This document shows positions 44,861-53,792 of a stretch of DNA of 59,600 bases, in pieces. The stretch's first letter is position 1. Each line of letters opens with the position of its first letter. The notes below the pieces were generated by a model. That model ran no database searches and was not told the origin of the DNA. It worked only from the letters and a program-made list of their open reading frames with translations. The position numbers and the translations under genes were made by a program. Origin of the DNA: Actinobacteria bacterium HGW-Actinobacteria-7 (GTDB lineage: Bacteria; Actinomycetota; Coriobacteriia; Anaerosomatales; PHET01); the NCBI GenBank assembly GCA_002841275.1, contig PHET01000014.1, forward strand, positions 1 through 59,600. The letters are read 5' to 3'.

Positions 44861-45630
44861 ATGTCGGTGATGACCACGTCGGTGTCGCGTGCGCCGGGGT
44901 CACGCGGACCCTCGTAGAAGTCGATCGCTTCGCTGATGGGACCGTCGAAGGCGAGCTTGCCCTTCTTGAGCACCAGACCGCGGTGGCAGATGGACTCGGC
45001 TGCGCCGGACGAGTGGGTGACGAAGATGACGGTGACGCCGTCGGTCTCCATGATCTCGCGGATCTTCTCGTCGCACTTCTGGCGAAACGCCTTGTCACCG
45101 ACGCTCAACGCTTCGTCGACGACCAGTATCTCCGGGTTGATGTGCGCGCTGATGGCGAACCCGACTCGCGCCTTCATACCGCTGGAATACGTGCGCATGG
45201 GCTGGTCGATGTAGTCGCCGATATCGGCGAAGTCCACGACCTTGGCCTCGAGGTCGGTTATCTCGGCAGCTTCGAGTCCCCAGATCTGACCGCGCAGGTG
45301 CACGTTCTCGCGCCCCGTGAACTCCAGGTCGAAGCCCGCGGTGAGCTCGAGCAGGGCGCTGACGCGCCCGTTGACGATGACCTCGCCGCTGGAAGGGAAG
45401 ACCACGCCGGTGATCATCTTGAGCATGGTGGACTTGCCAGCGCCGTTCTTGCCCATGACCGCGACCGACTCGCCACGCCTGATGGTGAAGTTGAGGTTCT
45501 GGTTCGCGTAGACCTCTTTGAACGGGATCTTGCTGGAGAAGATCCCGGCGAAGCGGTGCTTGTCGCTGCGGTACAGGCGGTATCGCTTGGATACCTTCCT
45601 GAACTCGATGGCTATCTGGTCGGACTTCAT
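44857..45630 (-). CDS. tagH: Teichoic-acid (polysaccharide) ABC exporter ATP-binding protein, TagH-like
   Basis: 257 residues. Walker A is GKNGAGKST at about 60-68, a C-loop of the RTYSSGMKARVGFAISA form, and Walker B ILVVDEALSVGD, which is typical of TagH/RfbB-like exporters. With TagG it would flip undecaprenyl-linked polymer across the membrane. The C-terminal wzt-type carbohydrate domain is absent; it is the short form. Last gene of the six-gene teichoic-acid operon, 12 bases after tagG. Confidence 0.92.
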   Translation of the reverse strand: MKSDQIAIEFRKVSKRYRLYRSDKHRFAGIFSSKIPFKEVYANQNLNFTIRRGESVAVMGKNGAGKSTMLKMITGVVFPSSGEVIVNGRVSALLELTAGFDLEFTGRENVHLRGQIWGLEAAEITDLEAKVVDFADIGDYIDQPMRTYSSGMKARVGFAISAHINPEILVVDEALSVGDKAFRQKCDEKIREIMETDGVTVIFVTHSSGAAESICHRGLVLKKGKLAFDGPISEAIDFYEGPRDPGARDTDVVITDI

Positions 45631-45642
45631 AGTGTGCTCCGC

Positions 45643-46482
45643 TTAGAGGACATCGGCGATCTCATGCCGAAGCTTCTCGTAGGTGTACAGGGCGAGCAGG
45701 GCCATGCCCAACAGCATGACGGTGAAGGCGGCAAGCGCGAACTGGTCTTCCCAGAACCACTGCTTGTAGATGAAGACGTTGCGGTATCCGGTCGCGAGGA
45801 AGGTGACCGGGTTGAACAGGAGGATCTTCTTCATCAGCGGGCTGCCGATCCGGTTGACGTCCCACATGATGCCCGACATCCAGAAGATGGCCGTGACAAA
45901 CGAGCTGATCACATTCGCGAAGTCCTTGCTTACCGCTGCAAGCGGCGCGGCGAACAGCGTCCACAGCGTGAAGAAGAAGAACATCAGGAACAGGTAGACC
46001 GGTAGCTGCAGGTAGTAGATATCAATGGGGTAGCCGAATGCGAGGAAGAGCACTACGACAACGCCCATGAGTGCGAGATGCACATAGAGCTTCGAGAGGC
46101 TCACGAAGGTGGAGATCGTGGATACCGGGAACTTGATCTTGGTCACCAGGTAGTTGTACCTGCTGAGGCTCTTCGAACCCTGGGTGAGCATCTCGCTCAT
46201 GTAGAACCACGGAACGATTCCCGAGACGAGCCACAGGAAGAACGGATAGCCGTTTACCGGCTTGCCCGATCTCAGGCCGATGGTGAACGCGAACCAGAAC
46301 ACGAAGATGGTCACGCTCGGCTTGATGACGGCCCACAGCCATCCCAGCGCCGACCCGCGATAGGTCTTGACGATGTCGGCGCGGGCGAGCTGGAGGATCT
46401 GGACACGGAACTCGATGTGCTCGCGGACGATCTGTCCGAGTGCGCTTCGGTAGTGCCGGATGTTGTTGAAGAAGGAGTTCAC
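45643..46482 (-). CDS. tagG: Teichoic-acid (polysaccharide) ABC exporter permease, TagG-like
   Basis: 279 residues with six membrane helices, ABC-2 type. The first helix (IVKTYRGSALGWLWAVIKPSV) and GLRSGKPVNGYPFFLWLVSGI are the family pattern. The start overlaps the tagD stop (ATGA). Forms the transmembrane pore for TagH. Direction and polymer come from operon context. Confidence 0.92.
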   Translation of the reverse strand: MNSFFNNIRHYRSALGQIVREHIEFRVQILQLARADIVKTYRGSALGWLWAVIKPSVTIFVFWFAFTIGLRSGKPVNGYPFFLWLVSGIVPWFYMSEMLTQGSKSLSRYNYLVTKIKFPVSTISTFVSLSKLYVHLALMGVVVVLFLAFGYPIDIYYLQLPVYLFLMFFFFTLWTLFAAPLAAVSKDFANVISSFVTAIFWMSGIMWDVNRIGSPLMKKILLFNPVTFLATGYRNVFIYKQWFWEDQFALAAFTVMLLGMALLALYTYEKLRHEIADVL

Positions 46483-46880
46483 TGACCGCCTCGGCCCAGG
46501 TCTTCTTTGATCTCCGTGGTGGAGATGCCCTCGGTGCGGGGCAGGAACACGAGTTCGCAGTGGTCCTTGAGGTAGTCGAAGCGGTCGCTACCGGCCCAGT
46601 CATCGCCCATTGCAACGATGTCGATGTCGTAGCGCTTCACGTCGTCGAGCTTCTGCTCCCAGCTCTCCTCCGGAATGACGAGATCCACGTAGCGGATGGC
46701 CTCGACGATCTCCTTGCGGGTCTCGTAGTCGTGGAACGACTTCTTGCCCTTGCCCGCGTTGAACTCGTCTGTGGAGATGGCGACGACCAAGAAGTCCCCG
46801 AGCGCCTTCGCGCGCTTGAGGATCCTTATGTGACCGTGGTGGAGCAGGTCGAATGTGCCGTACGTCAGGACCCGTCGCAC
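46479..46880 (-). CDS. tagD: Glycerol-3-phosphate cytidylyltransferase
   Basis: Makes CDP-glycerol from CTP and glycerol 3-phosphate, the donor for the glycerophosphate transferases upstream. 133 residues, standard for TagD, with GTFDLLHHGHIRIL near residues 8-21 and RTEGISTTEIK near 110-120. The GTG at 46880 is chosen for fit to the family and for GGAGG four bases earlier. An ATG at 46937 that overlaps the preceding stop (ATGA) would add 19 non-conserved residues and cannot be excluded. Confidence 0.93.
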   Translation of the reverse strand: MRRVLTYGTFDLLHHGHIRILKRAKALGDFLVVAISTDEFNAGKGKKSFHDYETRKEIVEAIRYVDLVIPEESWEQKLDDVKRYDIDIVAMGDDWAGSDRFDYLKDHCELVFLPRTEGISTTEIKEDLGRGGQ

Positions 46881-46933
46881 CTTTCCTCCATCCTCTCGTT
46901 CCCGATCGTCGATCGCCGTGCGTGGGAGCGAGG

Positions 46934-48574
46934 TCATACCATCTGGTCGCGTGTCATCATCTCGATGAGACGCTGCGTGTTGTGACCGTCTTTGAACTCG
47001 ACGATCTGCTCGTATCGACGCAGGTGCTCCGGGGTTTGTGGCTCCGTGAATGAGGAGCCGATGGCGTCGCTCAGAGCGGCAGCATCGTAGCATACAGGCC
47101 CGAAAGCCGTGCCTTCGTCGAGCATGAGATGACCGCCGTAACGGTCCATGCATTCGTCTTTGTCCTTCCACCAGAACACGACGTTCGCACCCCGGTAGAA
47201 GGCGTCATAGGCGATGGACGAGTAGTCCGTGACCAGCACTCTTCCCCGACGCAGCGCAGCGTCGAAGGAATCGCCGGCCCACACGTGAGTGCCCAGCGAG
47301 GTCGACTTGAGTGACTCCCGCACGAGCGGATGAGGCAGTATCCACGCCCGGTCCTTGAGGTGGTCGGGAACCGCTTCGTACATCTGCCGCAGCATCGCGA
47401 AGTACCCGGACTTCTCAGAGTTCGTACGGATAGTGTTGTACTCCCACGGACGCCATGTCGGCATGATCAGGATGCGGTCCGCGTCGTCGTCGAGCGTGGC
47501 GTGGTCGAACTTCGGCAGCCCGGACACGTACATGTTCTCAGGGCTGAACCCTGCCAGTTCGACGAAGTGACGTTTCTCGAGTTCGGACGAACAGACGATC
47601 CGCGTCTTGTCGGGGAATGTCGCATCCGAGCGGAAGAAGCTTCGCTGAGTCGAGCTCAGCGCGACCATGTACATGACGCCGTGCTGGAGGAAGACGAACC
47701 CGAACTTCCCGGCGCTCAGATGCTGAAGCAGAAACCGGTTGATGGTCCGCAGCTCGATGGCGTGTGCGAGCAGCTCGGTGCCGATGAACGTTCTGGCCGC
47801 GAAGAAGTGATAGAAGTGCCTGAAGGAGAAGCGCTTGATCACCCGCGACCGGTAGCGCTCGGGGACCGAATCGATCTTCTCGGCCGCGAGCAGGAAATAG
47901 ACGTCGTGGTGCCCGCCGTCGACGAGCGCTTCGAAGACCACGGCCGCGCTCTCTTCGTACCGGGACGACTCCTTCTCGTAGAGCAGCACCGTGTTCTTCC
48001 GATGCACCAGTGCTGCGATTCGCGCTGCGAGTATCTTGACCCCGCACCAGACGGTATCGGTGACGTTGTTCTCGCGCACGGTCAGGAACATCCGGTTCTT
48101 ACCGCTCTGGCGGACGAACAGTCTGGAAGAGCCCTCATGGATGGGGAACAACCGGCTGTGACGGGCAAGCAGCGTTCTGCTCAACTGCGAGTATCCCAGC
48201 GCGACATCGAACCCCTGGCTGTCGGGCGACGAATACACCAGACGAACGGCCGTCTGGGCCGGTAGTATCTCGAGCGCTTCCCGAGCCACACGCATGCGGT
48301 AGAAGGCGAACCTCAGGCCTCGCGGGCCGGGCACGCGGATGCCGCGGCGGGGGAAGAAGTCCGCGGTGGAGCCTGCCCCGTTGGCGCCGAAACTCAGGCC
48401 GGAGAAGGCGAATTCGTCGGTTCGGTCGCGAACGACCAGCAGCCCCCAGATCGAGAGGGCCGTGGCCGATAGGTTGCTGGCGAGATACTCGTTGGCGACC
48501 CGCATCCGCTCGGGTTCCGGCACGCCGGTCTCGGGCTGCTGAGTCTGCTGCGTCTCGTCGATGACGCTTCTCAT
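46934..48574 (-). CDS. CDP-glycerol glycerophosphotransferase family protein
   Basis: 546 residues. The C-terminal two thirds match the TagB/TagF family: VFLQHGVMYMV (catalytic-type His), PHPLVRESLK (second His) and VLVTDYSSIAYDAFYRG. About 190 N-terminal residues are extra and unlike typical TagB (beta-rich, from ALSIWGLLVV on). It may be a primase or polymerase of poly(glycerol phosphate). The start overlaps the upstream gene (ATGA). Confidence 0.9.
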   Translation of the reverse strand: MRSVIDETQQTQQPETGVPEPERMRVANEYLASNLSATALSIWGLLVVRDRTDEFAFSGLSFGANGAGSTADFFPRRGIRVPGPRGLRFAFYRMRVAREALEILPAQTAVRLVYSSPDSQGFDVALGYSQLSRTLLARHSRLFPIHEGSSRLFVRQSGKNRMFLTVRENNVTDTVWCGVKILAARIAALVHRKNTVLLYEKESSRYEESAAVVFEALVDGGHHDVYFLLAAEKIDSVPERYRSRVIKRFSFRHFYHFFAARTFIGTELLAHAIELRTINRFLLQHLSAGKFGFVFLQHGVMYMVALSSTQRSFFRSDATFPDKTRIVCSSELEKRHFVELAGFSPENMYVSGLPKFDHATLDDDADRILIMPTWRPWEYNTIRTNSEKSGYFAMLRQMYEAVPDHLKDRAWILPHPLVRESLKSTSLGTHVWAGDSFDAALRRGRVLVTDYSSIAYDAFYRGANVVFWWKDKDECMDRYGGHLMLDEGTAFGPVCYDAAALSDAIGSSFTEPQTPEHLRRYEQIVEFKDGHNTQRLIEMMTRDQMV

Positions 48575-51138
48575 CGGGGGCCCTCGTGTCCGGGTGAAGC
48601 GAGCATGTGTGCCAGCACTCGCTCGCTCGCGTGTCCGTCATCGAGCGATGTGAAGCGGTCTGCGAAGCCGTTGAGTCGCCGCAGTGCTTCGTCGTCCGGT
48701 GACTTCGAGGCGAGAATCGCGCTGATCAGATCCTCCTGGTGTTCGACGATGGGCCCGGGCAACTCGGAGAGGTCGAGGTAGAACCCCCTGATCTGCTCGG
48801 CGTAGCTCTGAAGGTCGTACATGTAGAACAGGATAGGCCGACGCAGGTTGGCGTAGTCGAAGAATACGCTGGAGTAGTCGGTGATGAGCAGGTCACTCGC
48901 CACGTAGAGTTCGTTGATGTCGTCGATCTGGGAGACATCGCGCACGAAACCACCGTAGCGCTCGAACTTGAACGAGTTCGCGATCAGGTAGTGCGCCCTG
49001 AAGAGGATGACGTGCGTGTCGCCCAGTTCCCGCTTCAGAGCGTCGAAGTCAGCCCCGAGGTCGAGGGTGTAGCCCACTCCGGCCTGGTGCTGGTCGTCGC
49101 GCCACGTGGGGGCGTAGAGCACGATCGTCTTGTCGTCGGGCAGGTCCAGTTCTCGGCGGATGCGAGCAGCATCCTCATCGGTGTAGTTGAGCAGGAAGTC
49201 GTTGCGCGGGTAGCCCTCCTGAAGCACGGCGTCTGCGCGACCCGAGCCTTTGAGGTCGAAGGCCGATTCGAGCGCCCTGGCGGCGAAGGGGGACTGGGCC
49301 AGAAGGAACGTGAAGCGCCGGCCTTCCGCCTCGTACCAGCTGCGCTTCTCCTCGGCGTCGATCTTCACGCCATCCTTGAGCTTGACCTCGATGTCGCACC
49401 CCAGACGCTTGAGGGGCGTGCCATGCCACGTCTGGACGTAGACCTGTCCGTCTCGCAGTTTCATATGGGGGAAGACCACCGAGTTGGACACCCAGTACCT
49501 CGCCTGTGCGTGATGTGCGTAGTACGCCTGCGACCCGTAGCGGACGAGCGTCGCTCGGCCAAGATCGGGCACGTCGCGGTAGTCGCCGGGGCTCTTGAAC
49601 GCCCAGACCAGCGTGAAATCGTCGAAGGCAGGGTCGCGCAGCACCGCCTCATACAGGGCGCGAGGGTTGCACGAGTACTTCCACCCGACAAACGACTCGA
49701 AGATCATCATCTTGGAGTTCACGGGGCTTGCGTTGCAGTGCTTCCGGTAGTTCAGGGTCCGCTTGATCCGCAACGACGTGCGGGAGAGCGCGCGCAGCGC
49801 CGAGTTGCGCTTGCTCGCCGAGAGGACCGAGCGCTTGAGCTTGCGTATCCCCGTGCGCAGCCGACTGCGAGTGCGCTGCGCAAGGGAGCGAGGCGCAACG
49901 ATTCGGGGGTCGTCGAACGCGATCCGGTCCAGGGTCCTCTGGGCGGCACTGCCGTCTGCCAGAGGGCTGAAGCGCCGGCTGAAGTCGGCGTGGAGCTGCG
50001 GGTCCGGCGGCACCGGGCCAACGTCGTGCAGCGCGTCGATCAACTCGCGGGTGGTCGATACCGAGCCGCCGGGCAGCTCGAGCGGGTCGAGGTTCAGTTC
50101 GCAACCGGGCGCGACGTCGTGCTGCGCCGCGCCGACGTATCGGACGATGGGGCGGTGCAGGTTCGCGTAGTCCACCACCGCGCTCGAGTTGTCGGTGACC
50201 AACACGTCGCTGACCAGAAACAGGTCGTTGATGTCCGAGACGCCCGTGACGTCTCTGGCGAAGTGGCCGTCAGTGACGCAGCCGGCCTCGCGCGCGAGGA
50301 GCACATACTGGTCCGCGAGCGCTTCTCGCATCATTTCGAGATCGAGTGGTGCGCTCGCCTTCGCAGACGGCGCCCAGAGGACGACCTGCTTGCCGAGGGG
50401 CAGCGAGAGCCGTTCTCGGATCGCCGCGATCTCTTGAGCCGAGGCGGTGATCAGCGAATCGGTACCGGGGCTGCCTGTCTGGAGAATCGCCGATGTGCGC
50501 TTGGTTCGTCCCAGACAAAACGCTCCGATGAACGTCTCGGAGGCGAACTGCGACGGGGAGACCAGATAGGTCAGGCGTCGGCCCTCGAACTCAAGCCGGT
50601 CGTGCGAGGATGAGCCGTCTTCTGCAGGACTGTCGCACTCGATCCGATTCACCGGGGTCCCGCGCCACGTCTGCACCATGACCTGGCACTTGCGGGGGAC
50701 GAGGTAGTGCGGGAGCAGCGAATCGGTGACCCAATACCCGGCGCGGGCGTAGGCGCGCAGGTAGGCATCCGTCCCGCGTACGACGATGGTCGCGCGGCGC
50801 AGCTCGGCGAGGGATTCCGAACCGAAGACGGTGTCCAGGTCTATGCCGTCGGCGGAGACTTCGGTCGCCTCCAGCCCCTCGACGTCGTAGCCGCTCGCGG
50901 CCAACGCTGCGGCGATAGGGGGGTCGAGCGCCCAGATGAAGGTGTGGTCGGCGAAGCGCGCAGATCCCAGGAACGCGCGGTAGATCGCCCGCGGGCTGCC
51001 GGCATAGGCAGCGCCGTCGAGCGCCTCGAACAGCGCGATGCGCTGGTCGACGGATGTACGGTTGCGAACCCGCACATACTGTCGGGCCTGCGCTGCTGGT
51101 TTCGTTCGAGTCACCATCTTGGGCATGTCCGCCGTCAT
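48571..51138 (-). CDS. Two-domain CDP-glycerol glycerophosphotransferase with a degenerate first domain
   Basis: 855 residues from the ATG at 51138 (overlap ATGA with the upstream stop). It contains two tandem transferase domains (about 30-400 and 450-850). The second has all motifs: TWHGTP near 570, RAHYLI, and LITDYSSVFFDY. The first has TWRGTP (about 158-162, Arg in place of His), lacks RxHY (it reads AREAGCV), and TDNSSAVVDY replaces TDYSS. So the N-terminal half is probably catalytically inactive, perhaps for polymer binding. TagF proteins normally have one catalytic domain. It is the central polymerase candidate of the operon. Confidence 0.9.
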   Translation of the reverse strand: MTADMPKMVTRTKPAAQARQYVRVRNRTSVDQRIALFEALDGAAYAGSPRAIYRAFLGSARFADHTFIWALDPPIAAALAASGYDVEGLEATEVSADGIDLDTVFGSESLAELRRATIVVRGTDAYLRAYARAGYWVTDSLLPHYLVPRKCQVMVQTWRGTPVNRIECDSPAEDGSSSHDRLEFEGRRLTYLVSPSQFASETFIGAFCLGRTKRTSAILQTGSPGTDSLITASAQEIAAIRERLSLPLGKQVVLWAPSAKASAPLDLEMMREALADQYVLLAREAGCVTDGHFARDVTGVSDINDLFLVSDVLVTDNSSAVVDYANLHRPIVRYVGAAQHDVAPGCELNLDPLELPGGSVSTTRELIDALHDVGPVPPDPQLHADFSRRFSPLADGSAAQRTLDRIAFDDPRIVAPRSLAQRTRSRLRTGIRKLKRSVLSASKRNSALRALSRTSLRIKRTLNYRKHCNASPVNSKMMIFESFVGWKYSCNPRALYEAVLRDPAFDDFTLVWAFKSPGDYRDVPDLGRATLVRYGSQAYYAHHAQARYWVSNSVVFPHMKLRDGQVYVQTWHGTPLKRLGCDIEVKLKDGVKIDAEEKRSWYEAEGRRFTFLLAQSPFAARALESAFDLKGSGRADAVLQEGYPRNDFLLNYTDEDAARIRRELDLPDDKTIVLYAPTWRDDQHQAGVGYTLDLGADFDALKRELGDTHVILFRAHYLIANSFKFERYGGFVRDVSQIDDINELYVASDLLITDYSSVFFDYANLRRPILFYMYDLQSYAEQIRGFYLDLSELPGPIVEHQEDLISAILASKSPDDEALRRLNGFADRFTSLDDGHASERVLAHMLASPGHEGPR

Positions 51139-52283
51139 CGGGAGGTTGGCAGTTTCGAGAGGATCAGTTGGGTGATGCGAGGAGTACATGCGACGTCACG
51201 GGGAGGCACGAAGCTCTCACGAAACGCCGCCGCAGCCTCAGCATTATAGTCGAGCGTTTCTATCCGACCGACCAGCTCATCGATACTCCGGGAGGACACC
51301 GAAGGGAGCACCTCAAGCGGGTCGATGTTCAGGCCGGGGGCTGCCCGGTATTCGTCGATGTCGTACACGTAGTAGAAGACAGGCTTCTCGATGCAGGCCG
51401 CCTCAAACGCCACGGCCGAGTAGTCCGTCAGCACGACATCGCAGATGGGCAGCAGATCGAGCACGCCGACGCCGGTGGCATCGACGACGTGGGCGTCGTT
51501 CATGGTCGCTGACTCCAGGTCGTGCGGCTTGATGATCAACGTGAATGCGTCGCGAGCCGCGAACGCTCGAGCGACCTCCTCGTACGCCGCTTTCATGTGC
51601 CAACGGAATGTGGGTGCGTAGAGAACGATGGTCTTGCTCTGGTCGGCCAGCCGAGGATACCGAGATCTCAGTGATTCGAGCGCTGCGGGGGGCGCCGCTG
51701 AATCCTTGGCCGCGTCCAACTGCCGAAGGTAGTCCACTCGCGGCAGTCCCAGCGGCAGTACGGAGTTCGCAGCGACGTCGAACGCGGCAGCGAAGGTCTC
51801 CACCGACCCGACGCCACCGCACAGCACGACGTCGTAGTTGCGATGCATGTGCATCGAGCGTGCGACCGCCGCAGACCGGCCACCCGGTTGTCCGATCGAC
51901 TGGTACCCGAACTGCTTGAACCCACCCAATGCGTGCCAGAGCTGAACGACGAACAACTCGCCGCGGTGGTTCAGGATGCTCAGCGGAATGCTGTAGCCGT
52001 CGAGAACGCAGACGCTCGCGGTGGCCAGGTGATACATCTGGACGAGGACTTCGCCCAGGTATGCCACGCGCGCTGCGAGACCGCGCTTGATGAAGCGGCA
52101 ACGCATGACGATCTCCAGCGACGGGTCGGAGCGTTTCAGGTCCTCGGCCAAAAGGACGAAGTCCCGCGATGGCGTGTCGGCCTGGCGGCTGAGCATCAGG
52201 ACCTTGCGCCGGCGAGGAAGCAGCTCGAGCACGGCGTACAGTGCTCGGGCGACGTATATCGCAGCTGTGATCAAGATGCGCAT
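51135..52283 (-). CDS. CDP-glycerol glycerophosphotransferase family protein, first gene of operon
   Basis: 382 residues from the ATG at 52283 (GTG at 52292 is possible). TagB-like domain with QLWHALGGFK (His), LIIKPHDLES (second His) and VVLTDYSAVAFEAA. An N-terminal membrane-contacting segment precedes it (RILITAAIYVARALYAVLELL). A good candidate for the priming transferase, as in TagB. It is the first gene of the teichoic-acid operon; the region before it carries the terminator of the convergently oriented neighbour's transcript. Confidence 0.9.
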   Translation of the reverse strand: MRILITAAIYVARALYAVLELLPRRRKVLMLSRQADTPSRDFVLLAEDLKRSDPSLEIVMRCRFIKRGLAARVAYLGEVLVQMYHLATASVCVLDGYSIPLSILNHRGELFVVQLWHALGGFKQFGYQSIGQPGGRSAAVARSMHMHRNYDVVLCGGVGSVETFAAAFDVAANSVLPLGLPRVDYLRQLDAAKDSAAPPAALESLRSRYPRLADQSKTIVLYAPTFRWHMKAAYEEVARAFAARDAFTLIIKPHDLESATMNDAHVVDATGVGVLDLLPICDVVLTDYSAVAFEAACIEKPVFYYVYDIDEYRAAPGLNIDPLEVLPSVSSRSIDELVGRIETLDYNAEAAAAFRESFVPPRDVACTPRITQLILSKLPTSR

Positions 52284-52346
52284 CGGTGCAGACACCTCAG
52301 GACCGGTCGGGACGGGGACGGATACCAGCGGGTTCCCAGCCGACCA

Positions 52347-52382
52347 ATGATAAACCTGCCACGCCTTGGAAGGCGGGCAGGT
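52347..52382 (-). terminator. Terminator after the phospholipase C-like gene
   Basis: On the minus strand a stem of seven pairs (ACCTGCC/GGCAGGT), a one-base bulge and five or six more pairs is followed by TTATCATT. It stands between the phospholipase C-like gene and the downstream teichoic-acid operon, separating two minus-strand transcripts. Confidence 0.65.
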
Positions 52383-52430
52383 CATCAAACAGACACCTTG
52401 TCGATTGGGTTGAGGACAGCGCTCGCAGGC

Positions 52431-53792
52431 CTACCGGGGGACGAACGACGCCGAGCTGTTGCGCGTCTGGCGGCCGGAGTATGCCCGCGTCCGCACGTAG
52501 ACGCGGTACCCCTTGGCGCTGTTCCCGAGGTACTTGGAGGCGTACGCGTAGCCGTTGGCGTTGGTGAGCGATGTCACCCGGTAGGTGGTGGACTTGAAGT
52601 ACCACGAGAAGGTGACGGGCAGCCCCACGACCGGATTCCCTGCCGTGTCCCGCACTCGAGTCCATGACTTGACCGTGGTATAGCGCTTCGGAGAAGTGCT
52701 CGAGACGCTGGTCTTCATCCCCGGGGTGCTATAGGCCAGTGTCGGTGTCGGCATGTACCACGTCGACGAAGTCGCCTCCTGGCCACTCTGCACTGTGGTG
52801 GCGGTGATGGTGCGCTTCCGCATAAGCGGCACGCCGTAGCCGGGCGCCTGCCAGCTGTACGCGAGCCCGTTGGCGTCGGTGTACGCCAGAGCGGACTTCA
52901 GCCCGGTCGACAGGGGCCACGTAAAGGTGACAGCCAAGCCCTGCATGGGCTTTCCGGACGCGTCGTAGCAGTAGACCTGCGTACGTATCGTGTCACTGGT
53001 CCGGGTTCCCTTGCGGGGGAAGTGGTACGTCATCTTCTGCATGCCGTGCTTCATGGTCGTGGGCGCGATCGCAAGGCCCTCGCCCTGGGGGACAGCCTGG
53101 ATGATGTCTGCGAGGTCGTTGATACCACGGTTGAGTACGTAGCCGGTCGAGTAGTTCGCATACCGTCCCGATGCGACGCCGTAGCTCTTGTACGACGAGT
53201 CGATGCCGGAGTACTTGCTGCGTGCATAGAGGGCAGCAGTGACGGCGCGCTGGCGGATATCGGTGACGTCTGTGCGCCCCAGCGAGCGGACCCAGCTGCT
53301 CTGGCGGCTGTAGCTGCTGGTCATGTCTGAGACAGCGAGTTCGTAAGGGAAGTGGCGGCTGTTCACCGAGATCGAGCCGCGAACATCGTCGTGATACGGC
53401 TGGCAGATGTCCATGTAGTAGTGGGACATGGTGCCCAACAGGCGGCTGGCCTCTTTGTAGTTGCCGGCGTCGTAGGCCCGCATCAGCTTGTAGTACTCGT
53501 CGGCGACGGCCTGAGGACCGCCCTGCGAGGCGCCGGTGGTGTTCTTGTACGAATGCAGGTCGCCGGACGTGGCCGTGGCGCCATAGTCGGGGTCGTCGGT
53601 AGCGAGCAGCGCGGTCTGGACGTCGATCCAGCTGGCGCTTTGACCGGCAAGGTTGATTGCGTGCTCGAGAGCCCAGTCGTGGGTGCCGTAGCCATTGCCG
53701 TCATTCGGACCGTTGCCCCAGCCGAACGCGGGTGCAGCGACAAGAAGGGCAAGCGCGACAGTTGCTACGATAGTTGCTACTCGGCGAAGCAT
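52431..53792 (-). CDS. Secreted zinc-dependent phospholipase C-like protein with two Ig-like domains
   Basis: 453 residues. The signal peptide ends APAFG, leaving Trp as the mature N-terminus, which in zinc phospholipase C is itself a metal ligand. Likely further ligands are THDWALEHA, the Asp of TDDPDYG, the His of DLHSYKN, and SHYYMDICQPYHDD. The enzyme domain covers about residues 25-240. Two repeated beta domains follow (about 250-345 and 360-450), each with a TDANGLAY- or TNANGYAY-type loop. Extracellular phospholipid or polymer hydrolysis is expected. The ATG at 53792 follows GGGAG; it has a Crp-like site 110 bases upstream. Confidence 0.85.
   Translation of the reverse strand: MLRRVATIVATVALALLVAAPAFGWGNGPNDGNGYGTHDWALEHAINLAGQSASWIDVQTALLATDDPDYGATATSGDLHSYKNTTGASQGGPQAVADEYYKLMRAYDAGNYKEASRLLGTMSHYYMDICQPYHDDVRGSISVNSRHFPYELAVSDMTSSYSRQSSWVRSLGRTDVTDIRQRAVTAALYARSKYSGIDSSYKSYGVASGRYANYSTGYVLNRGINDLADIIQAVPQGEGLAIAPTTMKHGMQKMTYHFPRKGTRTSDTIRTQVYCYDASGKPMQGLAVTFTWPLSTGLKSALAYTDANGLAYSWQAPGYGVPLMRKRTITATTVQSGQEATSSTWYMPTPTLAYSTPGMKTSVSSTSPKRYTTVKSWTRVRDTAGNPVVGLPVTFSWYFKSTTYRVTSLTNANGYAYASKYLGNSAKGYRVYVRTRAYSGRQTRNSSASFVPR

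Noticed and set aside
48739-50613. 624-codon open frame on the plus strand opposite the two-domain transferase
   Set aside because: Antisense shadow with no recognisable domain; the minus-strand gene is conserved throughout and overlaps its neighbours in operon fashion.
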